NCBI RefSeq assembly: GCF_023705585.1
Contig: NZ_BOQE01000001.1
Coordinates: forward strand, 1,825,001 to 1,889,000
Reading direction: 5' to 3'
Source: Collibacillus ludicampi
Lineage (GTDB): Bacteria > Bacillota > Bacilli > Tumebacillales > BOQE01
DNA length: 64,000 nt
Part shown: piece by piece, positions 54,938 through 63,461 of the stretch
Position numbering within the stretch: the stretch's first letter is position 1
Layout: the number at the start of each line of letters is the position of its first letter
The notes under the pieces: model-generated
Database searches by the model: none
What the model was told of the DNA's origin: nothing
What the model saw: the letters and a program-made list of their open reading frames with translations, nothing else
Program-made: the position numbers and the translations under genes

Positions 54938-54977
54938 AGAAACCCACCGCTTGAACAGAAGGGTGGGTTTCTTCTCT
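54938..54977. terminator. Terminator between amj and the regulator gene
   Basis: AAGAAACCCACC and GGGTGGGTTTCTT arms with an 11-12-base loop, followed by CTCTT. A-rich on the left side too, so it may serve the converging response-regulator gene as well. Confidence 0.8.
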
Positions 54978-55035
54978 TCGAAAGGGATAAACATTGAGCA
55001 AAAAGGACGACATGTATTTCCATGTTTTTAAGTGG

Positions 55036-56466
55036 TTACTTTTCATTTAAGATATATCGAATGACCCTTGTTGTAATGTTAAATCTCTTACTCAACAATT
55101 GCCTGTTTCCTCGTGTCTCGGATAACCCTTTTTCAATTATTTTTCTTCCGATTTCCCCTTCCATTTGTCTGATCCGCTTCATAATTTTTTTCAGATCCAT
55201 CTGCTCGACATGGCTTAAACCATTGACCAGATTTTGCACGAATTGATGGATTTCTTTCTCGATAAATTCATCGATTTGCTTTGCAACCGACATCTCTTTG
55301 TCTGGATTTTCCGCTCTGTTAACCAGATATTGGGGGAGATGATCCGCCCTTAATCTCTTACAGTCATGAATGACATGTGTTTGATTGAGTACGTTAAGGA
55401 GTTGTCTCACGTTGCCTGGCCAATCGTACATTTTTAGAATCTCAATGGTATCCGAATCCAGTCTGCACTCGCCGCCATATTTTTTGTCAAGATAGTACTG
55501 AGCGATTAACGGAATATCTTCGCGTCTTTCCCGCAAAGGGGGGAGTGATAATTTCACTCCCTCCAACCGGTACAAAAGATCAGCGCGAAAGCGTTTGTTT
55601 TCAACCTCGGATTCCAAGTTTCGATTCGTAGCTGAGATGACCCGCACATTGCTTTTTTGTATCTCTTCACTTCCTACCCTCATAAACTCTCCCGTCTCTA
55701 ATACGCGCAACAATTTTACCTGGATGGAAGTCGGCGCCTCTCCGATCTCATCCAGGAAGAGAGTCCCGTTATTCGCCAGCTCGAAATACCCCTTGCGGCT
55801 CTTGATCGCTCCGGAAAAAGCGCCTTTTTCGTGCCCGAACAGTTCGCTTTCCAGCAGGGATTCTGGTACCGCCCCGCAATTGATCCCCACAAACGGGTAT
55901 TGTGCTCGCAGGCTGGAGCCGTGAATGAAGCGCGCCATCAATTCCTTACCGGTTCCTGTCTCTCCCTCGATCAAAATGTTGATCGCTTTCTTGGCGAGCT
56001 TTTCTGCAACGGTAAGAACTTTATGCAAGGGACTCGAAGACGAAAAAATAATCCCGTACTTAGCTGCTTCCGTAAACAGTTTTTCATCATGGGCAACAGG
56101 GGGAGTTAACACGGAATTGATGATGTTTTCCAGACTCTCCAAGTCATCAAACGGCTTTTCCAGATAGTCTTTCGCACCCGCCTGAATAGCCATCACAGCT
56201 GATTTGACCGTACTGTAACCGGTCATAATCAGGACTTCGCAGGCAGGGTATTTCGCTTTAATCTTTGATAATAAATCCAATCCATTGGCATCAGGCAGCT
56301 TCAAATCAACGAGAGCCATATGAAACGTGGATGGATGTCGGAGCAGTAGATCCTCCACTTCTCTCCCTGAATTCGCAACCACTACGTCACAATTCTTATC
56401 TTCCAAGAAATAACGAAAAAATGATGTCACTTCGATTTCATCATCAACGACAAGCACGCTCTTCAC
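55036..56466 (-). CDS. NtrC-type sigma-54-dependent response regulator
   Basis: 476 residues. Receiver domain (1-120; VVDDE, phospho-acceptor Asp54 in ALVDLKLPD), AAA+ domain (about 150-385) with Walker A GETGTGKE, the sigma-54 contact loop GAFSGA (usual GAFTGA with T to S) and LFLDEIGEAP, and a C-terminal Fis-type helix-turn-helix ending RVIRYILNEK. When phosphorylated it should open sigma-54 promoters such as the one at 59057. GTG 56466 follows AAGGAGTGG and starts one base after the kinase stop. Confidence 0.92.
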   Translation of the reverse strand: MKSVLVVDDEIEVTSFFRYFLEDKNCDVVVANSGREVEDLLLRHPSTFHMALVDLKLPDANGLDLLSKIKAKYPACEVLIMTGYSTVKSAVMAIQAGAKDYLEKPFDDLESLENIINSVLTPPVAHDEKLFTEAAKYGIIFSSSSPLHKVLTVAEKLAKKAINILIEGETGTGKELMARFIHGSSLRAQYPFVGINCGAVPESLLESELFGHEKGAFSGAIKSRKGYFELANNGTLFLDEIGEAPTSIQVKLLRVLETGEFMRVGSEEIQKSNVRVISATNRNLESEVENKRFRADLLYRLEGVKLSLPPLRERREDIPLIAQYYLDKKYGGECRLDSDTIEILKMYDWPGNVRQLLNVLNQTHVIHDCKRLRADHLPQYLVNRAENPDKEMSVAKQIDEFIEKEIHQFVQNLVNGLSHVEQMDLKKIMKRIRQMEGEIGRKIIEKGLSETRGNRQLLSKRFNITTRVIRYILNEK

Positions 56467-56467
56467 T

Positions 56468-57751
56468 TTATTCCACTCCTTCACTCTCTTGGATCGGAAG
56501 CAGGAGGGAAAACTGACTATACTCATTCACCTTGCTGTCTACCAGCAGCTTTCCTCCGTGGGATTCGGCAATGCCGAGACTCACAGAAAGGCCAAGACCG
56601 GTGCCCTTCATTTTTTCCTTTGTCGTAAAAAAAGGGTTGAATATTTGAGAGATATCTTCTTCTTCAATTCCAACCCCGTTGTCGCGAACATAAATCGAAA
56701 CGTATGGCCGCTCCTCCAAACTCGCAAGGCAGGTTCCAATGATGATTTCCGGATCGCTTTTTTCTTGAACGGCGTCTTTTGCATTGAGAAGAAGGTTGAT
56801 CAAAACCTGTTCGATTTGATTGCGGCTCCCTCGAACAGGAGGCAGTGTTCGATCAATGTCTTTCTGAATGGAAATTCCGGAAACAGCCAGTTGATATCCG
56901 ATCAATCCCAACACATCTTCAATCAAATCGGGAAGATCAATGGTTTCGAATTGATACTCTTCTTGTCTCGAGAATGTTAATAAGTTTTGTATGATTTTTT
57001 TGCTTCGAAGGCCGCATTGATAAATATCCTCCAACATTTTTCCCGGGCGCCCTTCTTTAATCTCCCGCATGAGAAGCTGGACATGTCCGAGAATTGCGGT
57101 CAGGGGACTGTTCAGTTCATGGGCGATTCCCGCGGCCATCTCTCCCAACGCGGCCAATTTTGCGGATTGGATCAGTTGGGCTTCAATTTTGACTTTCTCA
57201 CTCACATCTTTAAACAGGAGGATGTTTTCGATGGAGACTCGCACATGTTCCCCCATCGTCTTATAAAGTTCCAGATCCTCTCGGGGATACTCCACTCGAT
57301 TTCGATTCAAGAGGGTAAGAAATCCATATATTTTTCCCGATTGATTTTGCAAACAAACGGAAGTGCCATAATGATCAGGCATTTCTTTTTTAAGCAACTT
57401 TTTAAATTCTCCGACGGATAGGGCCGTCTTTGTTTGAATGGATCGTTTCACGAAGTGACAAGACCAGTCCGTCGCATCCGGTTGAGAAATATAAAATAAG
57501 AGCTCGGATTTGTCGATAAGAGTCAGCACAAACCGGTCGAAAGAAAGAACTTGAGAAAACTGGGCGGCTAAATAGTTGCTGACTTCTTCCCATGATTTTT
57601 CCACATGAATCTGGGTTAATCGGTTAATCACTTCTAACTGTTTATTCTTTTTCTGCAGTTCTCCAACGATGGCGTTTAATTCGCTGTAATAACTTTTTCG
57701 CGAAGATTGGATCCCTATCAACTTGTCGATCAACTCTTGTTTTCCGCGCAT
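56468..57751 (-). CDS. Sensor histidine kinase with GAF domain
   Basis: 427 residues, no membrane segment, so a cytoplasmic sensor. N-terminal coiled coil, GAF domain (about 50-185), then HisKA with GEMAAGIAHELNSPLTAILGH (phosphorylated His) and HATPase_c with LLLNAKDAV, DNGVGI, and GTGLGLSV. It should phosphorylate the adjacent NtrC-type regulator. What the GAF domain senses (alcohol, aldehyde or redox) is not known. The start at 57751 overlaps the iron ADH stop; ATG 57757 is an alternative. Confidence 0.9.
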   Translation of the reverse strand: MRGKQELIDKLIGIQSSRKSYYSELNAIVGELQKKNKQLEVINRLTQIHVEKSWEEVSNYLAAQFSQVLSFDRFVLTLIDKSELLFYISQPDATDWSCHFVKRSIQTKTALSVGEFKKLLKKEMPDHYGTSVCLQNQSGKIYGFLTLLNRNRVEYPREDLELYKTMGEHVRVSIENILLFKDVSEKVKIEAQLIQSAKLAALGEMAAGIAHELNSPLTAILGHVQLLMREIKEGRPGKMLEDIYQCGLRSKKIIQNLLTFSRQEEYQFETIDLPDLIEDVLGLIGYQLAVSGISIQKDIDRTLPPVRGSRNQIEQVLINLLLNAKDAVQEKSDPEIIIGTCLASLEERPYVSIYVRDNGVGIEEEDISQIFNPFFTTKEKMKGTGLGLSVSLGIAESHGGKLLVDSKVNEYSQFSLLLPIQESEGVE

Positions 57752-58911
57752 CAGCATTCACTCCCAAGTGCTTTGCGGAACAACATCTTCACATCTGAAG
57801 CCTCCATATCCCGTGGATTTGTAATCATACAGGCATCATGAACCGCATTATGGCTCAAAAAATCAAGCTGTTCTTCTTTCAAGTTCACATTTGACAGGGA
57901 ATTAGGGATGCCGATGTCGCTTGCCAGTTCTTTTACGGCTTTGATCGCCAGTCTGGCTGCTTCTGTCAAGCTGAGACCGTTCACGTTCTCCCCGAAAGCT
58001 GCGGCGATATTTTTGTACTTCTCGGGAGAAGAGATCAAATTATACTCCAGCACATAAGGCAGTAATGTCGCATTGACTTCGCCGTGAGGGAGGTCCAGTA
58101 AACCGCCCAGTTGATGGGACATGGCATGGACCGCTCCCAAGATCGCGTTCGAGAAAGCGATGCCGGCTTGCAGGCTAGCCATGGCCATAGCTTCTTTTGC
58201 TTCACGATTGTGTTGGCTTGCCACCGAAGGCCGAAGGTATTTGGTAATTAAGCGAATCGCTTGTAATGAATATTCTTCCGTTAACGGAGTGGCGGCCAAA
58301 GAGATATAGGATTCGATGGCATGTGTAAGTGCGTCCATTCCGGTATTTGCAGTTAAACGAGCATCTTTTGTCATGAGGGTTTGAGGGTCAATGATAGCGA
58401 TGTCGGGAATTAACGACTTGGAGATAATCGTCATTTTCACCTTGCGCTTGGAATCAACGATAATCGAGAACTGGGAGACTTCCGCACCCGACCCTGCGGT
58501 CGTAGGGACCATCACCATCGGAGGAAGAGGACGGGTAATCAGGTCAACTCCTTCATATTGATGGATGGTTCCGCCGTTGGTTGCAAGTAAGGCGATTGCC
58601 TTTGCGGCGTCAATTGCACTTCCGCCTCCGATGCCGATCACTGCGTTGCAACCGCTTTCACGGTATGCGTCCACCCCTTTTTCCACTTCATAATCCTTTG
58701 GATTGGGGGTGGCTCCTGCCCACAAGCAATAATTGAGTTTACAATCTTCTAGATATTGAATGGCAAGTTCTACCCAACCGGTATTTACAATCCCCGGATC
58801 GGAGACGATAAAAACTTTTTTTGCCCCCAACCGGAGCATGCTTTCCCCGATTTGGCTCAGAGAATTGATACCAAAAATAATTTCGGGTGTCATGAATTTG
58901 AAGATTCCCAT
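57751..58911 (-). CDS. Iron-containing alcohol dehydrogenase
   Basis: 386 residues. Group III NAD(P)-dependent ADH. N-terminal Rossmann-like part with GIGGGSAIDAAKAIA; metal ligands Asp and His in NTGMDALTHAIESY and the later HAMSHQLGGLLDLPHGEVNA. Substrates in the family include ethanol, butanol and 1,3-propanediol. Start ATG 58911 with AAGGGGGAA upstream. First gene of the ADH-kinase-regulator operon, diverging from the zinc ADH genes. Confidence 0.92.
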   Translation of the reverse strand: MGIFKFMTPEIIFGINSLSQIGESMLRLGAKKVFIVSDPGIVNTGWVELAIQYLEDCKLNYCLWAGATPNPKDYEVEKGVDAYRESGCNAVIGIGGGSAIDAAKAIALLATNGGTIHQYEGVDLITRPLPPMVMVPTTAGSGAEVSQFSIIVDSKRKVKMTIISKSLIPDIAIIDPQTLMTKDARLTANTGMDALTHAIESYISLAATPLTEEYSLQAIRLITKYLRPSVASQHNREAKEAMAMASLQAGIAFSNAILGAVHAMSHQLGGLLDLPHGEVNATLLPYVLEYNLISSPEKYKNIAAAFGENVNGLSLTEAARLAIKAVKELASDIGIPNSLSNVNLKEEQLDFLSHNAVHDACMITNPRDMEASDVKMLFRKALGSEC

Positions 58912-58961
58912 TGAGATTCCCCCTTGTTGTTACTTTACTGTTTAGCAAAAATTTTTAAAAG

Positions 58962-59010
58962 GCCGAAAAAACGTTACAATGGCCGTTTTTTCGGCTGAAG
59001 AGCCGAGTTT
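58962..59010. promoter_or_regulatory. Candidate activator (enhancer) sites for the NtrC-type regulator
   Basis: GCCGAAAAAACG (58962-58973) is repeated inverted as CGTTTTTTCGGC (58984-58995), and a third related copy AGCCGAGTTTTCG starts at about 59002. They lie 65-100 bases upstream of the sigma-54 promoter, the usual distance for an upstream activating sequence. That they bind this regulator is inference. Confidence 0.65.
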
Positions 59011-59056
59011 TCGTTGCTTGAATCAAAAAATCTTATAAATTTTTTTATATTTTTGG

Positions 59057-59075
59057 TTGGCAAGAGTTTTGCAAA
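59057..59075 (+). promoter_or_regulatory. Sigma-54 promoter of the zinc ADH - aldehyde dehydrogenase genes
   Basis: TTGGCAAGAGTTTTGCAAA: GG at 59059-59060 and GC at 59071-59072, exactly 10 bases between, matching the -24/-12 consensus TGGCAC-N5-TTGCA in form. The ADH start codon follows 47 bases later. Confidence 0.85.
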
Positions 59076-59122
59076 TAGTATTGTGCGGAAAAACACAAAA
59101 CAATTTATGAGGAGGAATCAAA

Positions 59123-60136
59123 ATGAAAGCTGCAGTAGTCAATCAATTTCATCAAAACCTGGAAATTAAAGAGGTGCCGATTCCTGAAATCGGTTACGGC
59201 GAGATCTTGGTGAAGATCAAAGCTTGTGGAGTTTGCCACACAGACTTGCATGCCGCTCATGGAGATTGGCCGGTGAAACCGAAACTCCCCTTAATTCCTG
59301 GGCATGAAGGAGTCGGTGTCGTAGAAAGAGTGGGAGAAGGGGTAACCTCGATCAAAGTTGGGGATCGCGTGGGAATTCCGTGGCTCTACTCCGCCTGTGG
59401 TGAATGTGAATACTGTTTGACGGGTTGGGAAACTTTGTGCGAAAGTCAGTTAAATGCCGGCTATTCGGTTGATGGTGGGTATGCGGAATATTGCAAGGCA
59501 CCCGCTGCCTATGTCGCCAAAATCCCGGACGAACTCAGTTTTGAAGAAGCAGCCCCCATTTTCTGTGCAGGCGTAACCACTTATAAAGCTCTGAAGGTTA
59601 CGAATGCAAAACCGGGCGAATGGGTGGCGATTTATGGTATCGGCGGTCTCGGACACGTGGCACTTCAATATGCGAAAGCGATGGGATTTAACGTCATCGC
59701 GGTGGATATCCACGATGAGAAATTGGAACTTGCCAAGAAACTGGGAGCGGATCTTACTGTAAACGGGAAGTCTGTTGATCCTGTGGAAGAAATTAAAAAC
59801 CAAGTCGGTGGTGCTCATGCCGCAGTCAGTGTGGCCGTAACTCCAAAGGCGTTTGAACAGGCGTATCGTTCTGTAAGACGCGGTGGTACTCTCGTTGTCG
59901 TCGGTTTGCCGACCGGAGAATTGCCGATTCCAATCTTTGATACGGTTCTCAATGGTGTCACAGTGAAAGGTTCGATTGTGGGTACAAGAAAAGATTTGCA
60001 AGAGGCTTTGGAGTTCGCAGCCCGCGGAAAAGTGAAGACGATTATCGAAACACAGCCTCTCGAAAAGATCAATGAAGTTTTTGACCGCATGGAGAAGGGA
60101 CAAATTAACGGCCGTATTGTTTTGACTTTAGAGTAA
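59123..60136 (+). CDS. adhT: Zinc-dependent alcohol dehydrogenase (ADH-T type)
   Basis: 337 residues, the same length as Geobacillus stearothermophilus ADH-T and very similar to it. Oxidises primary alcohols with NAD. Catalytic zinc ligands Cys38 and His61 (with Glu62), structural zinc cysteines in [17 protein letters not shown], and the NAD site [16 protein letters not shown]. Shine-Dalgarno GAGGAGG before ATG 59123. Controlled by the sigma-54 promoter upstream and probably co-transcribed with the aldehyde dehydrogenase. Confidence 0.95.
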   Translation: MKAAVVNQFHQNLEIKEVPIPEIGYGEILVKIKACGVCHTDLHAAHGDWPVKPKLPLIPGHEGVGVVERVGEGVTSIKVGDRVGIPWLYSACGECEYCLTGWETLCESQLNAGYSVDGGYAEYCKAPAAYVAKIPDELSFEEAAPIFCAGVTTYKALKVTNAKPGEWVAIYGIGGLGHVALQYAKAMGFNVIAVDIHDEKLELAKKLGADLTVNGKSVDPVEEIKNQVGGAHAAVSVAVTPKAFEQAYRSVRRGGTLVVVGLPTGELPIPIFDTVLNGVTVKGSIVGTRKDLQEALEFAARGKVKTIIETQPLEKINEVFDRMEKGQINGRIVLTLE

Positions 60137-60184
60137 GAGAAAGCGTTTTCTCGAATCTAGAAGGAAATGGAGGAGAGGAGTAAA

Positions 60185-61687
60185 ATGACTACAACTACTG
60201 CAGTTGCCATCGATCCACGAGTTCATGATTTTCTTCAAGGCGGTCCCAAAAAGTTATTCATCGGCGGTGAGTTCGTCGAATCTCTTTCCGGGAAAACGTT
60301 CGAAACCATAAATCCTGCAACCGGTGAGGTACTCGCGCAAGTATACGAGGCAGACAAGCCCGATGTTGACCGTGCGGTGGAAGCGGCCGAACGGGCTCTG
60401 GCGGGTCCATGGTCGAAACTGACACCGAGCGAACGCGGAAAATTGATTTGGAAATTAGCCGACTTAATGGAAGAGCATGCGGAAGCTCTTGCGCAACTGG
60501 ATACTCTTGACAATGGAAAGCCCATCCGCGAGACCCGCAATGCCGATGTTCCGCTCTCGATCGATCATTTTCGCTATTATGCCGGATGGGCGACCAAGGT
60601 TCACGGTGAAGTGATTGACAATTCGGTTGGCAGTCATATGTTCACGTATACCCGACGTGAGCCCGTTGGCGTGGTAGGGCAAATTATCCCATGGAACTTC
60701 CCGCTGTTAATGGCCGCATGGAAGCTCGGGGCTGCCTTGGCGACCGGTAACGTCGTTATTATGAAAACAGCGGAGCAGACTCCTCTATCCGCTCTCTATT
60801 TAGCGCAATTAATCCAAGAAGCGGGGTTTCCGGAAGGTGTAGTCAACATTTTATCGGGTTTTGGTCCGACGGCGGGAGCTGCGATTGTTCAACATCCGCG
60901 AATCCGTAAAGTTGCATTCACTGGATCCACAGAGGTTGGAAAGTTGATCATGCAACAAGCGGCAGGCAACTTAAAGCGGGTTTCCTTGGAATTAGGTGGA
61001 AAATCGCCGAATATCATATTCCCGGATGCGGATTTCTCGAAAGCGATTCCGGGAGCTTTGATGGGGATCTTCTTTAACCAAGGCCAGGTATGCTGTGCAG
61101 GTTCGCGTCTGTTCGTCCACAAGAAAGTTTTTGATAACGTGCTATCCGATATGAGCAGTTTTGCTTCGAAAATCAAACAGGGACCCGGATTGGATGAATC
61201 AACTGAGATTGGTCCTCTGGTTTCGGATGAACAATTCAATCGGGTATCTTACTTCCTTAATAAAGGAAAAGAGGAAGGTGCCACTCCGATTATCGGAGGT
61301 CAACCGCTCGACAGACCCGGATACTTTGTGCCACCAACGATCTTCACGGATGTTCGGGATGATATGACCATTGTAAAAGAGGAAATTTTTGGGCCGGTCG
61401 TTGCTGCACTGCCTTTCGATGATGAGGAACAGATTGCGGACGTGATTCGCCGGGCGAATGACAGTGAATACGGCTTGGCCGCAGGCGTATGGACGAACGA
61501 TGTAAGGAAAGCTCATCGGGTGGCTCACGCGTTGGAAGTTGGAACGGTATGGGTGAACTGTTACAACGCGTTTGATGCAGCTGTTCCATTTGGCGGTTAC
61601 AAGCAGTCTGGATTTGGCCGAGAAATGGGCAGCTATGCGCTGGAATTGTACACGCAAGTCAAAGCGATCTGGATGAATCTAAACTGA
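60185..61687 (+). CDS. NAD-dependent aldehyde dehydrogenase
   Basis: 500 residues. Oxidises the aldehyde formed by the alcohol dehydrogenases to the acid. Glu in VSLELGGKSPNIIF and the catalytic cysteine pair in NQGQVCCAGSRLF (about 303-304) are in place, as is IPWNFPLLMAAWK. ATG 60185 follows GGAGGAGAGGAG; an ATG 18 bases upstream lies within or before that site. The adhT-aldehyde dehydrogenase pair turns ethanol-like alcohols into carboxylates. Confidence 0.95.
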   Translation: MTTTTAVAIDPRVHDFLQGGPKKLFIGGEFVESLSGKTFETINPATGEVLAQVYEADKPDVDRAVEAAERALAGPWSKLTPSERGKLIWKLADLMEEHAEALAQLDTLDNGKPIRETRNADVPLSIDHFRYYAGWATKVHGEVIDNSVGSHMFTYTRREPVGVVGQIIPWNFPLLMAAWKLGAALATGNVVIMKTAEQTPLSALYLAQLIQEAGFPEGVVNILSGFGPTAGAAIVQHPRIRKVAFTGSTEVGKLIMQQAAGNLKRVSLELGGKSPNIIFPDADFSKAIPGALMGIFFNQGQVCCAGSRLFVHKKVFDNVLSDMSSFASKIKQGPGLDESTEIGPLVSDEQFNRVSYFLNKGKEEGATPIIGGQPLDRPGYFVPPTIFTDVRDDMTIVKEEIFGPVVAALPFDDEEQIADVIRRANDSEYGLAAGVWTNDVRKAHRVAHALEVGTVWVNCYNAFDAAVPFGGYKQSGFGREMGSYALELYTQVKAIWMNLN

Positions 61688-61701
61688 TTTGCTAGATAAA
61701 G

Positions 61702-61848
61702 ATGAGCATTCTGCAGTATTTAAGCAATGAAGAATTATTGGATTGTTACGAGATAGCTATCGAGTTAAAACTTGAGGATTGTTTCATTCAAATGCTTTTA
61801 AAAGAGATCCAACTTCGCGGTTTAACGGCTGAGAAATTGGTAGAATAG
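61702..61848 (+). CDS. sda: Sda-like sporulation inhibitor
   Basis: 48 residues, starting MSILQYLSNEELLDCYEIAI, with the Sda pattern LSxExLxxxYxxAxxLxLxxxFIxxLxxEIxxRxL (FIQMLLKEIQLRGL). Sda blocks the sporulation kinase KinA in response to replication trouble; its fold is a two-helix hairpin. The Shine-Dalgarno (AGATAAAG) is weak. It starts 15 bases after the aldehyde dehydrogenase stop, so it may be read through from that transcript. Missed by length-limited gene finders. Confidence 0.78.
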   Translation: MSILQYLSNEELLDCYEIAIELKLEDCFIQMLLKEIQLRGLTAEKLVE

Positions 61849-61934
61849 ATACACATTGAAAAAAGACAATTTGTAGTATAAGAATGAGCTGGAGGAAGCT
61901 TTTGGTTTCGGGTCGGACAAGCGAGGTTCTGTAC

Positions 61935-61972
61935 AACTCCCCTATAGAAATTTTGTAGGGGAGTTCTTTTTT
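61935..61972 (+). terminator. Terminator after the sda-like gene
   Basis: AACTCCCCTA / TAGGGGAGTT stem with an 11-base loop, followed by CTTTTTT. Confidence 0.9.
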
Positions 61973-62100
61973 CTTCCGGCGTTAGGGTGTAGACAGCTTT
62001 GTGACTCTTGGCCTGTCCCTTTTTTCTAACGTTATTCGCATCTTCTAATTTGTCGGACGGTACAAGTTGTCCGAACAAAAGGAAGAGGAGGAACTTCACA

Positions 62101-62315
62101 TGAACAAAACGGCAGGCTACTCCAGTCTCGTACTGCAACTGCAGACCGGTACGGACGCTACAGGGAAGCCCAAACTCAAGCAGAAGGAGTTTCCCAATGT
62201 CAAAGCGACGGCGACAGACCAGGACATTTTTGAAGTCGCTCAGGCGCTCGCCAAATTGCAAGGACTTCCACTCTATAGTGTGATGCGCGTTGATCGCGCG
62301 GAACTCAATCAATAA
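62101..62315 (+). CDS. DUF1659-family small protein
   Basis: 71 residues. Begins MNKTAGYSSLVLQLQTGTDA, with KPKLKQKEFPNVKATATDQDIF in the middle. Members usually lie next to a DUF2922 gene, as here, 14 bases apart. Function unknown. ATG 62101 follows GGAAGAGGAGG. Confidence 0.8.
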
Positions 62316-62329
62316 GGGGGAGATAAGCG

Positions 62330-62545
62330 ATGACGAGCAAAAACCTGGAGTTACTCTTTATCACTTCCGGTAACAAGACGGTACGATTCTCACTCGCTAA
62401 TCCCGTCGATCCGATTGACCCTTCGTTGGTGCAATCCACGATGGATTTGATCGTACAAAAAAACATTTTTGCAACGCCTACAGGCGATCTGGTGAAAAAG
62501 GCGGAAGCGCGTGTCGTTGAGACGAACCGTACACAAGTGTTGTAA
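62330..62545 (+). CDS. DUF2922-family small protein
   Basis: 71 residues, similar in size to its neighbour: KNLELLFITSGNKTVRFSLA, then VDPIDPSLVQSTMDLIV, ending with a helix. Function unknown; the DUF1659/DUF2922 pair probably works together. Shine-Dalgarno GGGGGAG before ATG 62330. Confidence 0.8.
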   Translation: MTSKNLELLFITSGNKTVRFSLANPVDPIDPSLVQSTMDLIVQKNIFATPTGDLVKKAEARVVETNRTQVL

Positions 62546-62550
62546 AAGAG

Positions 62551-62589
62551 CAAGCCAAGTTACCCGCAAAAGACGGGTGACTTGGCTTG
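62551..62589. terminator. Long hairpin between converging genes
   Basis: CAAGCCAAGTTACCCG pairs with CGGGTGACTTGGCTTG (16 bp, one G-T). On the minus strand it is followed by CTCTTTT, so it best serves the DedA gene; on the plus strand the T run is missing. Confidence 0.75.
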
Positions 62590-62619
62590 TACCGTTTACA
62601 AAAAGCGGCTGAAATGAAC

Positions 62620-63216
62620 CTACCTTTGGCGATGACGCCAAAGATAGAAGAACATGCAGACAATGAGGCAGCCTGTGATCCACAGAAGGGAGCGGTTGAT
62701 GATCTCGACAAGGTCGCGCCAATGTTCTCCCAGATAAACCCCCAGCCCCACCCAGGTGAAGCACCAAGCGAAAAAGCCGAGAAGGGAAAAACACAAGAAT
62801 GTAGGCCATGACATCCCGCCGATCGCCGCAAAATAACTGGATAATGTGCGTACTCCCGGAAGAAAACGGCCGAAAACCAAGACGAAGATACCGAATCTGC
62901 GTGATAATCGTTCCGTTTGTTTAATTTGTTCCGGTCGTATCAGCGCAAATCGTCCAAAACGCAGGAGAAAGGGCAGTCCGTAACGTCGCCCGAAGAAAAA
63001 AGCGGCGAGGGAACCTATATAACAGCCGATTGATGCGGACAGCCAGATGATCAGGAAGGAGAAGCGGCCTTGTGCCGCGAGAAATCCGTAGAAGGCCATC
63101 ACGGCATCACCGGGGAAGGGGATCCCGAGTCCCTCCAAAATCATGGCGGCAACGACCCCCGAATAACCGGCAGCGTGTACCCAATGAAGAAATGTTTGCC
63201 ACAATGTCTTGAACAC
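62620..63216 (-). CDS. DedA-family membrane protein
   Basis: 198 residues. DedA/VTT proteins are membrane transporters or scramblases; some recycle undecaprenyl phosphate or phosphatidylethanolamine. Features: GLGIPFPGDAVMAFYGFLAA, then GRFLPGVRTLSSYFAAIGGM with the conserved Arg, and a C-terminal membrane helix. GTG 63216 with AAAGGAG seven bases upstream is preferred over a longer frame. Substrate unknown. Confidence 0.87.
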   Translation of the reverse strand: MFKTLWQTFLHWVHAAGYSGVVAAMILEGLGIPFPGDAVMAFYGFLAAQGRFSFLIIWLSASIGCYIGSLAAFFFGRRYGLPFLLRFGRFALIRPEQIKQTERLSRRFGIFVLVFGRFLPGVRTLSSYFAAIGGMSWPTFLCFSLLGFFAWCFTWVGLGVYLGEHWRDLVEIINRSLLWITGCLIVCMFFYLWRHRQR

Positions 63217-63461
63217 GGGACTGTCTCCTTTCTTCACATACACGTGATCGTTTTACATCTGTATGTGGAGAAGCCCCTTCTTTATGACGGGTATGGGGCG
63301 ATGGTTCATCCATTGAATGAATCCGGTGTAGAGATTGTGCTCTCCCGCTCCCTTCTCGTATCTTTTTGTTCGTTCCGAGTAGGGATTCCCTTGCGTGGCG
63401 TGCAGCGTTTTGTAGAATTATTATACAATGGGGGAAGGAATGGAAAGAGACGGTGTAACCA

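Noticed and set aside
62551-62589. Plus-strand terminator of the DUF2922 gene
   Set aside because: The stem is strong, but the T run lies on the minus-strand side only, so I assign it mainly to the DedA gene.
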